Source: a virus. From it: a DNA stretch of 35,928 bases. The stretch lies in IMG/VR virus record IMGVR_UViG_3300021061_000040, positions 1 through 35,928 of that record. One strand, given 5' to 3'. Below are positions 14,711-22,469 of this stretch, in pieces; positions within the stretch are counted from its first letter, which is position 1; each line of letters opens with the position of its first letter. The position numbers and the translations under genes are program-made. The notes beneath the pieces were generated by a model that did not search any database, was not told the origin of the DNA, and saw only the letters and a list, made by a program, of their open reading frames with translations.

Positions 14711-15114
14711 TGCCGACGTGGGCGGAGTTGATCGCGCGATGCCCGGAGTTGATGCCCGCCGGGCTCACCTATATACCGCCCGAGCCCTTCCCGGATATGC
14801 CGGGTCGCCCGGCTGGGGTTGTGCCTGCCCGGTGGGCAATCAACGTCGGTCGGTGCCACGATTGCGGCACCAAGTGTGACGGCGGGCCGGGGTGTGGCGA
14901 CATCCTCGATGATGAGCATGCGTACGGCCTCTGCCGCGACCGGGCGGTGGACTGGCTGGCAGAGCAGCGCCCCGGCCTTGTGATCGAGGGACCATATCCC
15001 GATGACGCCGTGTGGGACATTGGTTCGAAGACGACATGGATAGCGTGCAGGACGACCCGCGACGAGGCTCTGCGCGATGCCGTCGCCGCCGTTCTGGAAC
15101 TCCGTGGTGCCTGA
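14689..15114 (+). CDS. Hypothetical protein with a Cys/His cluster, 141 residues
   Basis: The ATG at 14689 has GGGAG eight bases before it; a GTG at 14710 right at the protease stop is an alternative. The middle holds GRCHDCGTKCDGGPGCGDIL, with five Cys and a His that could bind zinc. The C-terminal half reads as a compact alpha/beta segment (VIEGPYPDDAVWDIGSKTTW, then CRTTRDEALRDAVAAVLEL). Unrecognised. It overlaps the Maf-like gene by 38 bases. Confidence 0.6.
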   Translation: MAEEGGLVPTWAELIARCPELMPAGLTYIPPEPFPDMPGRPAGVVPARWAINVGRCHDCGTKCDGGPGCGDILDDEHAYGLCRDRAVDWLAEQRPGLVIEGPYPDDAVWDIGSKTTWIACRTTRDEALRDAVAAVLELRGA

Positions 15115-16402
15115 CCTCCCCGGCATCACCGTCGCCCTCTCTCTGACCCCCGCCGCCGTCCGCGCCGTGGACGAGATCGGGCTGCACGGCTACCTGCTCC
15201 TCTACCACCCCGGGCCGATCCCGCCCGAGCACGCGGCCACGCTGGCGATGCCCAACGTGCGGGTGTGCAAGGGCGTAGAGGGGATCAGGGACGCGGTGCG
15301 GGGGCTGGAGCGCTGGTTCGCCTGCGGCGTGCGGGTGCTGGAGCCACACGCGCGGCTGGACGAGGAGGGGGACCGCTTCCTGTCCGCCCTCAACGAAACC
15401 CTCAAGGCCATGCGGATAGGGCTGGTGACGAACAGCGTGCTCATGCCGCAGTTCTTCCAGAACGCCCTGGACAACCTGCCGGCGTTCGTTGAATGCGGGG
15501 GCGTGGCCGGCCTCAAGGACCGGGCGAAGCACGTCCCGGCCGTGATCGTGAGCGCCGGGCCGTCGCTGGCGAGGAACGTAGACCTGCTCAAGGGCCGGGA
15601 GGACGAGTTCGTTATCGTCGCCGTCCAGACCGCCCTCAAGACCCTGCTCGGTAGGGGCATCCGGCCCCACTACGTCTGCGCCGTGGACTTCCACCCGACC
15701 CTCAGCACGCGGTTCTTCGAGGGAGTGACCGCCGAGATGGTGGAGGGCGTCGAACTCGTGATGATGCCCACGGCCTGCCCCGGGGTGGCGCGGGCGTGGC
15801 CCGGCGCGATGCGGATGACGGGCGACCCTCTGCTCAGCGCGATTCTGGAGGACGACACCGTGGCCAGCCGAGGCATGTTCCCGACCTCGGCCACCGTCGC
15901 CCACTTCGGCTACCACCTGGCCCGCCACCTCGGCTGCGATCCGGTCATCCTCATCGGGCAGGACCTGGGGTTCACGGACGGGGCGTACTACTCGGCCGGC
16001 GCCGCGATCCATCAGGTGTGGGCGGGCGAACTCAACGAGTTCAACACCCTTGAGATGATGGAGTGGCAGCGGGTCGCGCGCGGGCGGGACAGCAACCGTC
16101 TGGTGGAGGACCAGCAGGGGCGGCCCATGTACACCGACGCCCAGATGGCGACCTACCTGGACGTGTTCAACGCGCTGTTCCGGGCCGACCGGGACAAGGG
16201 GCTGACCACCATCGACGCGACGGAGGGCGGGGCGCGGAAGGACGCGGTGGAGCCGATGACGCTGCGCGAGGCGCTGGAGCGGCACGGCGGCGAGTACCAC
16301 TTCCTGCGCTACGTCCCGGCGGAGGCGCGGCCGGACGGGTCGTACCGGCGGGAGGAGCGGGAGGTCATCGCCCTGCTCCAGGCGATGGCGGGCCACGCTT
16401 GA
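15077..16402 (+). CDS. Maf/DUF115-like glycosyltransferase-type protein in the capsid cassette
   Basis: 441 residues. Residues 153-207 show PAVIVSAGPSLARNVDLLKG, FVIVAVQTALKTLLGRGIRP and HYVCAVDFHP, and about 288-308 CDPVILIGQDLGFTDGAYYS. These are the DUF115 (MptE-like / motility accessory factor) motifs: GPSL, G..P..v..vD, GQDL.FTDG. In bacteria such proteins transfer nonulosonic acids to flagellin or act as 6-hydroxymethylpterin kinases. Here the gene sits between protease and major capsid genes, so sugar transfer to a virion protein is an attractive inference. The ATG at 15077 has GAGG about ten bases upstream; GTGs at 15104 and 15107 are alternatives. The N-terminal 150 residues form a Rossmann-like half with no clear name. 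Confidence 0.75.
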   Translation: MPSPPFWNSVVPDLPGITVALSLTPAAVRAVDEIGLHGYLLLYHPGPIPPEHAATLAMPNVRVCKGVEGIRDAVRGLERWFACGVRVLEPHARLDEEGDRFLSALNETLKAMRIGLVTNSVLMPQFFQNALDNLPAFVECGGVAGLKDRAKHVPAVIVSAGPSLARNVDLLKGREDEFVIVAVQTALKTLLGRGIRPHYVCAVDFHPTLSTRFFEGVTAEMVEGVELVMMPTACPGVARAWPGAMRMTGDPLLSAILEDDTVASRGMFPTSATVAHFGYHLARHLGCDPVILIGQDLGFTDGAYYSAGAAIHQVWAGELNEFNTLEMMEWQRVARGRDSNRLVEDQQGRPMYTDAQMATYLDVFNALFRADRDKGLTTIDATEGGARKDAVEPMTLREALERHGGEYHFLRYVPAEARPDGSYRREEREVIALLQAMAGHA

Positions 16403-16409
16403 CCCGGCA

Positions 16410-16425
16410 TGTAGCACAGGCTACA
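16410..16425 (+). promoter_or_regulatory. TGTAGC-N4-GCTACA palindrome before the capsid gene
   Basis: TGTAGCACAGGCTACA, followed by TTTC. The core is identical to site B before the terminase genes. It lies just after the Maf-like stop, in the 177-base gap before the capsid ATG, the longest + strand gap inside the structural genes. Likely an operator or promoter that gives the capsid gene its own transcript. Confidence 0.6.
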
Positions 16426-16579
16426 TTTCAGCGTCTCGACAATGTGACGGTCTTAGCCAGCCCGACACGTTGGTCCCCCGCAGGGTCCGGTCTCACAAAG
16501 GCCCCCATCCTGCCCGGCCAGCGGTCCCAGTTGTGCGAGCCGTGGTATCCACCACTGTTCCTCTACGGGATCGCTACCA

Positions 16580-18076
16580 ATGCCATCAATGACCAAGGCC
16601 CAGCTTGCAGACATCTGCAAGGGGCAGGGCTACGCCGGCGACGAAACGCCGGACGCCATGAAGTCGTGGCTCAAGGCAGAAGGCTTCGAGCCGGTTGACG
16701 CGAGCGGCAAGGTCATCTCCATCGACCAGATCGAGGTGACGGACGCCCAGTCGCGCAAGACGTTCTCCATCCCCGCCAGCGTGGCCCCGGTCAACGCCGT
16801 TGACCCCAAGGCCGCCAAGTCCGCCGACGATGAGGCGTGGAACGCGCTCATCGAGGCCAAGATCGCTGACCGCATGCGCCGCATGGGCCTCCAGCAGGTC
16901 CACGGCCGCCCCGTGCCCATCTCCGAGACGGCCAGCGTCAAGAGCGGCGAGCAGCGGCTCTACGAGGACCGCATCAAGCACGGGCAGGCGTTCTTCAGCG
17001 ACTACGGCGCCGCGGCCATGTGCAAGCACTGGCTCGCCGCCCAGGTCCTGCCCCTCACGGGCCGGATCGAGGAGGCCCAGGCCCAGACCAAGCAGTTCAT
17101 GGAGATGCACGAGAAGGTGACGGGCCAGAAGGCCCTCACCACGCTCAGCCCCACCACGGGCTCGGCGCTCGTCCCCGACGCCTTCATCCCCGACCTGATC
17201 CGCAACGTGACCGACGCGGGCGTGGCCCGCCGGCTCGCCAAGGTCGTGCAGATGCCGGCCGAGGAGATCTACATCCCCCGCCGCACCGGCGGCCTCACGG
17301 GCTACTTCCTCGGCGAGACGGCCACGGCCACCCAGTCCACGGCCACCTACGACAACGTGTCGCTGCGGGCCAAGACCTACATCATCCTGACCCTCGCCTC
17401 CGAGCAGATGTTCCAGGGCTCGGGCCTCTCCATCATGGACCTCACGATGGAGGAGATGGCCACCGCGCAGGCCCAGGCCGAGGACGACTGCGTCCTCGTC
17501 GGCAACGGCACCAGCACCTACGGCCACATGACCGGCTTTGAGTACAAGTACGGCCTGACGGCCGCGAACACCGGCAAGAACGTGACCGGCGGCGCGGACG
17601 CGACGGCCCACACCCAGACCGAGATCATCAACGCCATCGCGCGGGTGCCGTACTACGCACGCCGCAACATGGTCATCACCATCCACCACAACCTCAAGCC
17701 GATCATCTTCGACCGGCTGTCCCAGAGCGTCCCCGGCGGGCTCACGCTCTCCGAGGTCGTGGGCTACGGGCTGGTCCAGAAGTGGCTCAACATCCCCATC
17801 ATCGAGAACAACTCGATGTCGAGCGTCGCGGTGGCCTCCACCACGAACCGCCCCGGCGGCTTCACGGCCGGCGACCAGATCGACTTCCTCATCGGCGACT
17901 TCTCCCGCGCCGCCCTCTTCGGCGACCGCATGGCCGCCGAGGTCTCGGTCAGCCGCGAGCGGTACTTCGACCAGTACGCGGCGGGCATCCGCCTCGTGAC
18001 CCGCTTCCACAACGTCGTCCACAGCGTGGGCGACGACACCACCGCCGGGCCGGTCGTGGCCTTCTGGCAGACCTAA
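16580..18076 (+). CDS. Major capsid protein, HK97 fold, with N-terminal scaffold domain
   Basis: 498 residues. The first roughly 190 residues are helical and charged (AWNALIEAKIADRMRRM; RIEEAQAQTKQFMEMHEKV) and act as the delta/scaffold domain removed by the protease. The mature part begins near LSPTTGSALVPDAFIPDLI, the typical start of HK97-like capsids, and continues with the E-loop (YFLGETATATQSTATYDNVS), spine and P-domain strands (EQMFQGSGLSIMDLTMEEMA; VGNGTSTYGHMTGF) and the end RLVTRFHNVVHSV. Shell subunit of the icosahedral head. No strong Shine-Dalgarno precedes the ATG; a 150-base leader follows the upstream palindrome. Codons are strongly C-biased, as for a highly expressed gene. 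Confidence 0.9.
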   Translation: MPSMTKAQLADICKGQGYAGDETPDAMKSWLKAEGFEPVDASGKVISIDQIEVTDAQSRKTFSIPASVAPVNAVDPKAAKSADDEAWNALIEAKIADRMRRMGLQQVHGRPVPISETASVKSGEQRLYEDRIKHGQAFFSDYGAAAMCKHWLAAQVLPLTGRIEEAQAQTKQFMEMHEKVTGQKALTTLSPTTGSALVPDAFIPDLIRNVTDAGVARRLAKVVQMPAEEIYIPRRTGGLTGYFLGETATATQSTATYDNVSLRAKTYIILTLASEQMFQGSGLSIMDLTMEEMATAQAQAEDDCVLVGNGTSTYGHMTGFEYKYGLTAANTGKNVTGGADATAHTQTEIINAIARVPYYARRNMVITIHHNLKPIIFDRLSQSVPGGLTLSEVVGYGLVQKWLNIPIIENNSMSSVAVASTTNRPGGFTAGDQIDFLIGDFSRAALFGDRMAAEVSVSRERYFDQYAAGIRLVTRFHNVVHSVGDDTTAGPVVAFWQT

Positions 18077-18089
18077 GGAGCACCTACCC

Positions 18090-18566
18090 ATGCGACGCGA
18101 CCGCGCAGACAAAGTCATCCAGATGATCCCGACGCGGAAGATCACCAACGCTTCCGTGTCGGCCGGCACCTACGGCTCCGGCGGCAACGGCACCAAGGGC
18201 ATCGTGGACACCGCCGGGTACGACCTGGTGCGCGTGGAGGTGTCCCACGGCGTGGGCAACACCAAGCTCACCAAGTTCCACCTCGGCTTCCTCTCCGCGC
18301 CCAACTTCGCCATCGCCTCCGCGACTCTGTTCTCGGGGCTCACCTCGGGCATCGTCCTGTCCAACAAGACGGCCTCCCAGTCCGTGTACGGGTTCGACCT
18401 GTACCTCCCGGGCATCACGCACAAGCGGTACATGACGTGCAAGCTGACCAACAGCACCACGTCCTGCCCGTTCAGCGTCACGGCCCGCCTGCGGATGGCC
18501 AACGAGTTCCCGCCGGCCACGACCGGGTTCACCTCGCTCACGCAGTACGGCACGCCGTCCTCGTGA
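18090..18566 (+). CDS. Candidate capsid decoration or minor head protein
   Basis: 158 residues, ATG with AGGAG nine bases upstream, 13 bases after the capsid stop. It is beta-rich with many Thr, Ser and Gly: SAGTYGSGGNGTKGIVDTAG, YDLVRVEVSHGVGNTKLTKF, FGLTSGIVLSNKT-like strands and a final RMANEFPPATTGFTSL. Position right after the major capsid gene and shape suggest a virion surface (cement) protein. No specific family is recognised, so this is an inference from context. Confidence 0.6.
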   Translation: MRRDRADKVIQMIPTRKITNASVSAGTYGSGGNGTKGIVDTAGYDLVRVEVSHGVGNTKLTKFHLGFLSAPNFAIASATLFSGLTSGIVLSNKTASQSVYGFDLYLPGITHKRYMTCKLTNSTTSCPFSVTARLRMANEFPPATTGFTSLTQYGTPSS

Positions 18567-18994
18567 CCGGGTTCGACGACCTCAACGCCACGCTCGCGGA
18601 GACGCGGGCGCGGCTCTTTGAACGGAGGGCTCTCTGTGACGAGCTGGAGTCCATCCCCATGTCGGTTGCCGCGATGCTCGACCGCGAGTCCATCGCGTCG
18701 CTGCGGGCGTGGGGCGAGCCCCAGGACAACCCGGGTCTGCCCAAGCCCGAGCAACGCCGGGCGTTCCGGGTGGTCGGCCTCGTCGTCCCGCCCCACCTGG
18801 CCGGGTCGTACGAGCCGGGCGAGGTGTTCGCGGTCCCGGAGGACTGCTTCGCGGAATCCTGCGCCCGGGGCTGGTGCCGGCCGGCGACCGAGCAAGAGGC
18901 GCGGGACGGCCACGCCCAGGTCCACCCGATCTACCGGCGGCTCCCCCTCCTACGTCGTCTCCTTTTCTCCTCCGCCTCCCGGCCCGGGGCCTAG
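18563..18994 (+). CDS. Hypothetical head-region protein, 143 residues
   Basis: GTG (18563) in a GTGA overlap. The N-terminal 40 residues form a helix (DLNATLAETRARLFERRALC), then an EDNPGL..P.Q region and a beta-rich domain with FRVVGLVVPPHLAGSYEPGE. Two Cys and a Trp lie in FAESCARGWCRPATEQEA. The C-terminus is Arg/Leu-rich. The gene ends just before a probable terminator, so it closes the head transcript. Unrecognised. Confidence 0.6.
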   Translation: MTGFDDLNATLAETRARLFERRALCDELESIPMSVAAMLDRESIASLRAWGEPQDNPGLPKPEQRRAFRVVGLVVPPHLAGSYEPGEVFAVPEDCFAESCARGWCRPATEQEARDGHAQVHPIYRRLPLLRRLLFSSASRPGA

Positions 18995-19012
18995 TGGCTC
19001 CGGGTCGGTTTT
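18983..19012 (+). terminator. Probable intrinsic terminator after the head genes
   Basis: CCCGGGGCC (18983-18991), loop TAGT, GGCTCCGGG (18996-19004): nine pairs with one G.U, then TCGGTTTT. This is a GC-rich stem followed by four T. The ATG of the next gene follows at once, so read-through must supply the tail genes or another promoter exists. Confidence 0.5.
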
Positions 19013-19201
19013 ATGAGCAAAGACCAGAGCGGAAGGCCGTGGTATCCGCACGAGCCCGAACGGCCCAACTGGCCGCCCCGGATCGTCATTCCAGACGACG
19101 CGAAGGTGGGCCGGATGGAAATCCACACCGATAGCCACGGCGGCACCGTGCAGAGTGGTGGTGCGTGTTGCTCTCTCCCCGTGCCCGAGCCCAAAGCGTG
19201 A
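19013..19201 (+). CDS. Small hypothetical protein, 62 residues
   Basis: ATG at 19013 directly after the T-run of the terminator; no Shine-Dalgarno is visible. The sequence (MSKDQSGRPWYPHEPERPNW, PPRIVIPDDAKVGRMEIHTD, GGACCSLPVPEPKA) is rich in Pro with a middle strand region. It is possibly leader-coupled or expressed weakly. Function unknown; lower confidence because of the missing start signal. Confidence 0.4.
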   Translation: MSKDQSGRPWYPHEPERPNWPPRIVIPDDAKVGRMEIHTDSHGGTVQSGGACCSLPVPEPKA

Positions 19202-19202
19202 T

Positions 19203-19517
19203 ATGCCGACCCTCCGACGCGACAACTTCGTGAGCGTCCACCCCATCGGTGAGGACGTGGCCTACTGGCCCCCGCGGTCGTCGCTGGTGTGGTCGGGCGT
19301 CTACTTCGCCCCGGCCCTCATCGACTTCGGGGACCGCCGCCCGGGTGCGTTCACGGTGGACCACTTCCCGGCCCACGGGGAGATGACGGCCGTGATGCCC
19401 GCGCCCGCGGGGATGCGGGCGTACTTCACCGCCCCCTACGGCATGTTCTGGCTGACCGACCCGGCCCAGCGCGAGCAGGGAATGCGAGGCGGGTTCATGG
19501 GGGTGCCCAGTGCCTGA
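19203..19517 (+). CDS. Hypothetical connector-region protein, 104 residues
   Basis: ATG at 19203, one base after the previous stop. Beta-rich, with many aromatic residues: NFVSVHPIGEDVAYWPPRSS, VWSGVYFAPALIDF, GMRAYFTAPYGMFWLTDPAQ. Overlaps the connector gene by 8 bases. Its place between head and connector genes suggests a structural or assembly role; the family is unknown. Confidence 0.6.
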   Translation: MPTLRRDNFVSVHPIGEDVAYWPPRSSLVWSGVYFAPALIDFGDRRPGAFTVDHFPAHGEMTAVMPAPAGMRAYFTAPYGMFWLTDPAQREQGMRGGFMGVPSA

Positions 19518-20208
19518 ACTCACCTCCGTCTCCGCCGTTCAGACGTTCCTTGACGACACCACGCTGACCAGCGGGCAACTCACGCCCGCGATCAACGCCG
19601 CCGAGGACTTCATCGCCCGCTACTGCAACCGCTACGACGAGGCGGGGTTCAACCACTGGCTCACCGCCTCCCGCGTGGAGCGGCTGGACGGCAACCTCTT
19701 CAACCACCTGCTCCTCCGCTGGACGCCTGTGACCGCCATCGCGTCCGTGGCCCTGACCGACACCGCCTCATCGTCCACCAGCATCACCCTGACGGACCTG
19801 GAGTGCGACGGCATCGCCATCGCCAGCCTGTCCACCAGCCCCGGGCGCACCGGCCGGCTGGGCTTCCGGGCCACGCCCAAGGCGTCTGCGGCGGCGTGGT
19901 TCGACAGCGGGTGGCCCCAGCCCTCGGGCCTCTCCTGGGTGCGCTCCCCGAACTTCCGGGGCACCGCCTCCGGCGTCGTCGTCACCTACACCGGCGGGTA
20001 CGCCTCGGCCGGCGTCCTGCCCCGCGACCTGACGTACGTCGCCACCATGATGGCCGCGAGCATGTACCGCCAGCAGACGACCGACCCCGACGTAATCTCC
20101 GAGTCGCTGGGGGAGTGGTCGCAGACGCGACGCAACGGCAAGGAAGAGGACACCACGCTGGGCAGTCCCTTCGCCATTCTGGAGCGCTACCGGAGGTACA
20201 CCGCCTAA
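19510..20208 (+). CDS. Head-tail connector, HK97 gp6-like adaptor
   Basis: 232 residues from a GTG at 19510. The order fits the Ad1 adaptor family: an N-terminal helix pair (SAVQTFLDDTTLTSGQLTPA, INAAEDFIARYCNR), a short strand block with RVERLDGNLFNHLLLRWTPV, an inserted Ser/Thr-rich beta region, and a C-terminal helix (LTYVATMMAASMYRQQ) ending in SPFAILERYRR. It forms the ring below the portal that holds packaged DNA. The middle beta region is longer than in compact adaptors. Confidence 0.75.
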   Translation: MPELTSVSAVQTFLDDTTLTSGQLTPAINAAEDFIARYCNRYDEAGFNHWLTASRVERLDGNLFNHLLLRWTPVTAIASVALTDTASSSTSITLTDLECDGIAIASLSTSPGRTGRLGFRATPKASAAAWFDSGWPQPSGLSWVRSPNFRGTASGVVVTYTGGYASAGVLPRDLTYVATMMAASMYRQQTTDPDVISESLGEWSQTRRNGKEEDTTLGSPFAILERYRRYTA

Positions 20209-20918
20209 TGGGCGTTCCCTCCATCGTCTCCGTGACCCTCGGCTCCGGCGGCTCCCAGTTCACCGTGACCTGGAGCGAGGCCGTGGACCGCGAGCCGGGC
20301 GCGACGATCACCCTGTCGTCCCCCGCGCGGCTGGCGTCCCACACCGCCACCTACCAGTCCGGCACCGGCACCGCCGCGATCGTCTACACCGCCTCGGGGT
20401 TCATCGTCTACCAGAACGAGACGGTGGAGATCCAGGCCGCAGCCGGGCTCGTCTCCAGCGTCTCCACCGACGACCCCAGCGCCGCCTTCGAGGACCAGGC
20501 CGTCACCAACGGCAGCACCCAGACGCTCCCCACCGCCTGCGACGGCCGCGCGCGGGGGATGATGACGCAGAAGTGCATGGTGCTGCGGGAGACGGAAACG
20601 CAGTCGAGCACGAGCGCCGGCGTCAAGACTACATGGGCACCCATCTACTGGCCGGTCTGCTGCTCGATACAGGGCCGGTCGTCGCGGGAGGCGTACGGCA
20701 CCGGAAAGCCAGAGGATGCGGCGTCCTATATCGGGTACTTCCCCGCGAGCCTGGACCTGCGGGCCACTGACCGCATCTGCCAGATCAGCGGCGGTGGCGT
20801 TCGCGGACTCTCTCAGAAGATCCTGACCGTCGTCGGCAAGCCCATCGACCATGCCGGACGTGGCGGGTATCTCGCGGCCCCTCTAGAGACTGTGGAGGGG
20901 AATGATGCTGGCGACTAA
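20208..20918 (+). CDS. Head-closure protein with an N-terminal Ig-like domain
   Basis: 236 residues, ATG in a TAATG overlap. Residues 1-110 form a Big/SwmB-like beta sandwich (SIVSVTLGSGGSQFTVTWSE, a YQSGTGTAAIVYTASG strand pair, VEIQAAAGLVSSVST, AVTNGSTQTLP). The C-terminal half is a head-closure / head-tail joining domain: RETETQSSTSAGVKTTWAPI, PVCCSIQGRSSREAYGTG, a YIGYFPASLDLRATDRI motif and VVGKPIDHAGRGGYL. It closes the head after packaging. Ig-like fusions are common on virion surface proteins; this one would decorate the neck. The reverse-strand HNH gene begins 5 bases after its stop. Confidence 0.65.
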   Translation: MGVPSIVSVTLGSGGSQFTVTWSEAVDREPGATITLSSPARLASHTATYQSGTGTAAIVYTASGFIVYQNETVEIQAAAGLVSSVSTDDPSAAFEDQAVTNGSTQTLPTACDGRARGMMTQKCMVLRETETQSSTSAGVKTTWAPIYWPVCCSIQGRSSREAYGTGKPEDAASYIGYFPASLDLRATDRICQISGGGVRGLSQKILTVVGKPIDHAGRGGYLAAPLETVEGNDAGD

Positions 20919-20922
20919 CCGT

Positions 20923-21768
20923 CTATTCGACGTGCGCCCAGACTTTGCGCTGGCCGATCAGACCTACCAAGGAACGGCTGACTCCGTACCTACCAGCCAC
21001 AGATCGCTGCGACTCGCCAGCAGCAAGCGCCGATCGTATTTCAGCCACTTCGGTTTCTCTGAGCTTGGCCTGAGAGTGCAGTTCTCCGCGAGAAGAAATG
21101 CAGACTCGCACCGGTCCGCCCACATGCTTCCATGTGCGTCCCTGTCTGGCATGGTCAATGGCCGTCTGGGATACGCCAAGCCTGCGAGCCAGGGCCGCGC
21201 TCGATGTGCCGATGTCGGCTCGTATGTGTTGCACCAACTCGTCATTCAGCCTGGCTTTGTGATGACGACCACCGCGATGGTATATCTTCTTGGTACCAAT
21301 GGGGCCAGGCGCTTCTCGGTAGACCAGGCCCTTCCTGATTCGATGTATACAGCCTCGGCTCACGCCGAGAGTATCGGCCCACACTTCCTCGCTGATCTCG
21401 CCAGCACTCAGCCTGACCGCTTCCACTTGCCCGCTGGTCAGCCGCCTGCCAGGACCGTGGCGACCCAAGACTCGGTAGCGGTGCAGATTATTGTCGGCCC
21501 GAGTGGCGTATTCGAGGTTGTCAAGCCTGTTGTCGTGGCGAACGCCGTTCTTGTGATTCACATCCATTCCAGCCGGCGCAGGCCCCACGAAGGCAGCCAT
21601 GACCACGCGATGCGTGAACACGCTTTTGCACTTGTTCCCTGGACGGGGAAAGCTGACGGCCTTATACCCGTTGACGGTGCGCTTCCCGACCACCTTTGCG
21701 ACTCGCCCTTGGCTGCTCACGATGTAGCCGGGTTCGCCAGGCACGTCCTTCCAGACTTCTGTGTCCAT
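20923..21768 (-). CDS. HNH homing endonuclease with NUMOD4 and three HTH repeats
   Basis: 281 residues from the ATG at 21768; a GTG two codons earlier is possible. Order: NUMOD4 (EVWKDVPGEPGYIVSSQGRV), HNH_3 core (FTHRVVMAAFVGPAPAGMDV, then NHKNGVRHDNRLDNLEYATR), and three helix-turn-helix repeats at the C-terminus, each with the core A..LGVS or YGVS (WADTLGVSRGCIHRIRKG; ALARRLGVSQTAIDHARQG; SVAGRYGVSRSLVGLIGQ). A free-standing selfish endonuclease that cuts phage DNA to spread its own gene. It runs against all neighbours and is inserted between head closure and neck genes, without breaking either. Lower G/C at third positions than its neighbours fits later arrival. Confidence 0.9.
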   Translation of the reverse strand: MDTEVWKDVPGEPGYIVSSQGRVAKVVGKRTVNGYKAVSFPRPGNKCKSVFTHRVVMAAFVGPAPAGMDVNHKNGVRHDNRLDNLEYATRADNNLHRYRVLGRHGPGRRLTSGQVEAVRLSAGEISEEVWADTLGVSRGCIHRIRKGLVYREAPGPIGTKKIYHRGGRHHKARLNDELVQHIRADIGTSSAALARRLGVSQTAIDHARQGRTWKHVGGPVRVCISSRGELHSQAKLRETEVAEIRSALAAGESQRSVAGRYGVSRSLVGLIGQRKVWAHVE

Positions 21769-21774
21769 GAGCAC

Positions 21775-21780
21775 ATCTTA
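21775..21780 (-). promoter_or_regulatory. TAAGAT -10 element six bases before the HNH gene
   Basis: On the minus strand TAAGAT is followed by GTGCTC and then ATG, so a transcript would begin at or next to the start codon. This is leaderless promoter geometry. No convincing -35 is visible. Confidence 0.4.
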
Positions 21781-21800
21781 CCAGAGAGGCGGGCCGCGTA

Positions 21801-22469
21801 GTGGCCGACGTACAGGTCACATTCAAGACGGACCAGTTCATGCAGGCGCTGACGCCGGCGGTGAGCAAGGGCTTGTTCGCTGCCGCGACCGTGGGGGCAG
21901 CAAAGGCATCTGAACTCGTGAGTACCAAGTCGTTCCCGGATGTCTCCGCCCCCGGCGAGCCTCCTTCTCGCGACACTGGGCAACTGGAGGAGTCCATCGC
22001 TGCCGTCCACCCCGCGCGCCTCGGCACCCCCCTCAAGGCGTTCTACGGGGCGTCGAAGAGATATGCGCGGAAGCTGGAGTTCGGTGGGATCATCCGGGCG
22101 AAGAAGGGCAAGTTCCTTGTGGTGCCCGTCAACCGGCTGCTCGCACGTCGCGTCATCGCCCGCGGCGGTGGCAAGATCAAGGGCAATCCCCTGCTCCAGT
22201 TCGTCCCTAGCCCGAAAGGCGGCGGGGTTCTCGTTCTAAAGGACAAGGCCCGCATCGGCTATGGCTCAACGTTCAAGAAGATCCGCGGCAAGGCTTCCGA
22301 GACCTTCGCGGCTGGCACCGTCGTGTTCGTGCTCAAGAAGCAGGTGGTTATCCAGCCGCGGCCATTCATGGCACGGTCCGCGCAGCTTGCGGCACCCGCG
22401 ATGAAGGACGCCTTCGTTCGCTCGGCCCGTGAAGAGTTGATGAAGGTGGCGACGGTGGACCGCAAATGA
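21801..22469 (+). CDS. HK97 gp10-like neck or tail-completion protein
   Basis: 222 residues from a GTG at 21801. The N-terminus reads ADVQVTFKTDQFMQALTPAV, followed by ASELVSTKSFPDVSAPGEPP and SRDTGQLEESI, the APG.PP..TG.L..SI motif of HK97 gp10-family proteins, which is clear here. The remainder is basic and beta-rich (FGGIIRAKKGKFLVVPVNR; VIQPRPFMARSAQLAAPAMK), also fitting the family. It links head and tail. It overlaps the following gene by ATGA. Longer than typical members, with an insert in the middle. Confidence 0.8.
   Translation: MADVQVTFKTDQFMQALTPAVSKGLFAAATVGAAKASELVSTKSFPDVSAPGEPPSRDTGQLEESIAAVHPARLGTPLKAFYGASKRYARKLEFGGIIRAKKGKFLVVPVNRLLARRVIARGGGKIKGNPLLQFVPSPKGGGVLVLKDKARIGYGSTFKKIRGKASETFAAGTVVFVLKKQVVIQPRPFMARSAQLAAPAMKDAFVRSAREELMKVATVDRK

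Noticed and set aside
20902-21801. A 299-codon + strand frame between head-closure and neck genes
   Set aside because: It is the shadow of the HNH gene on the other strand, which has an unmistakable NUMOD4-HNH product.
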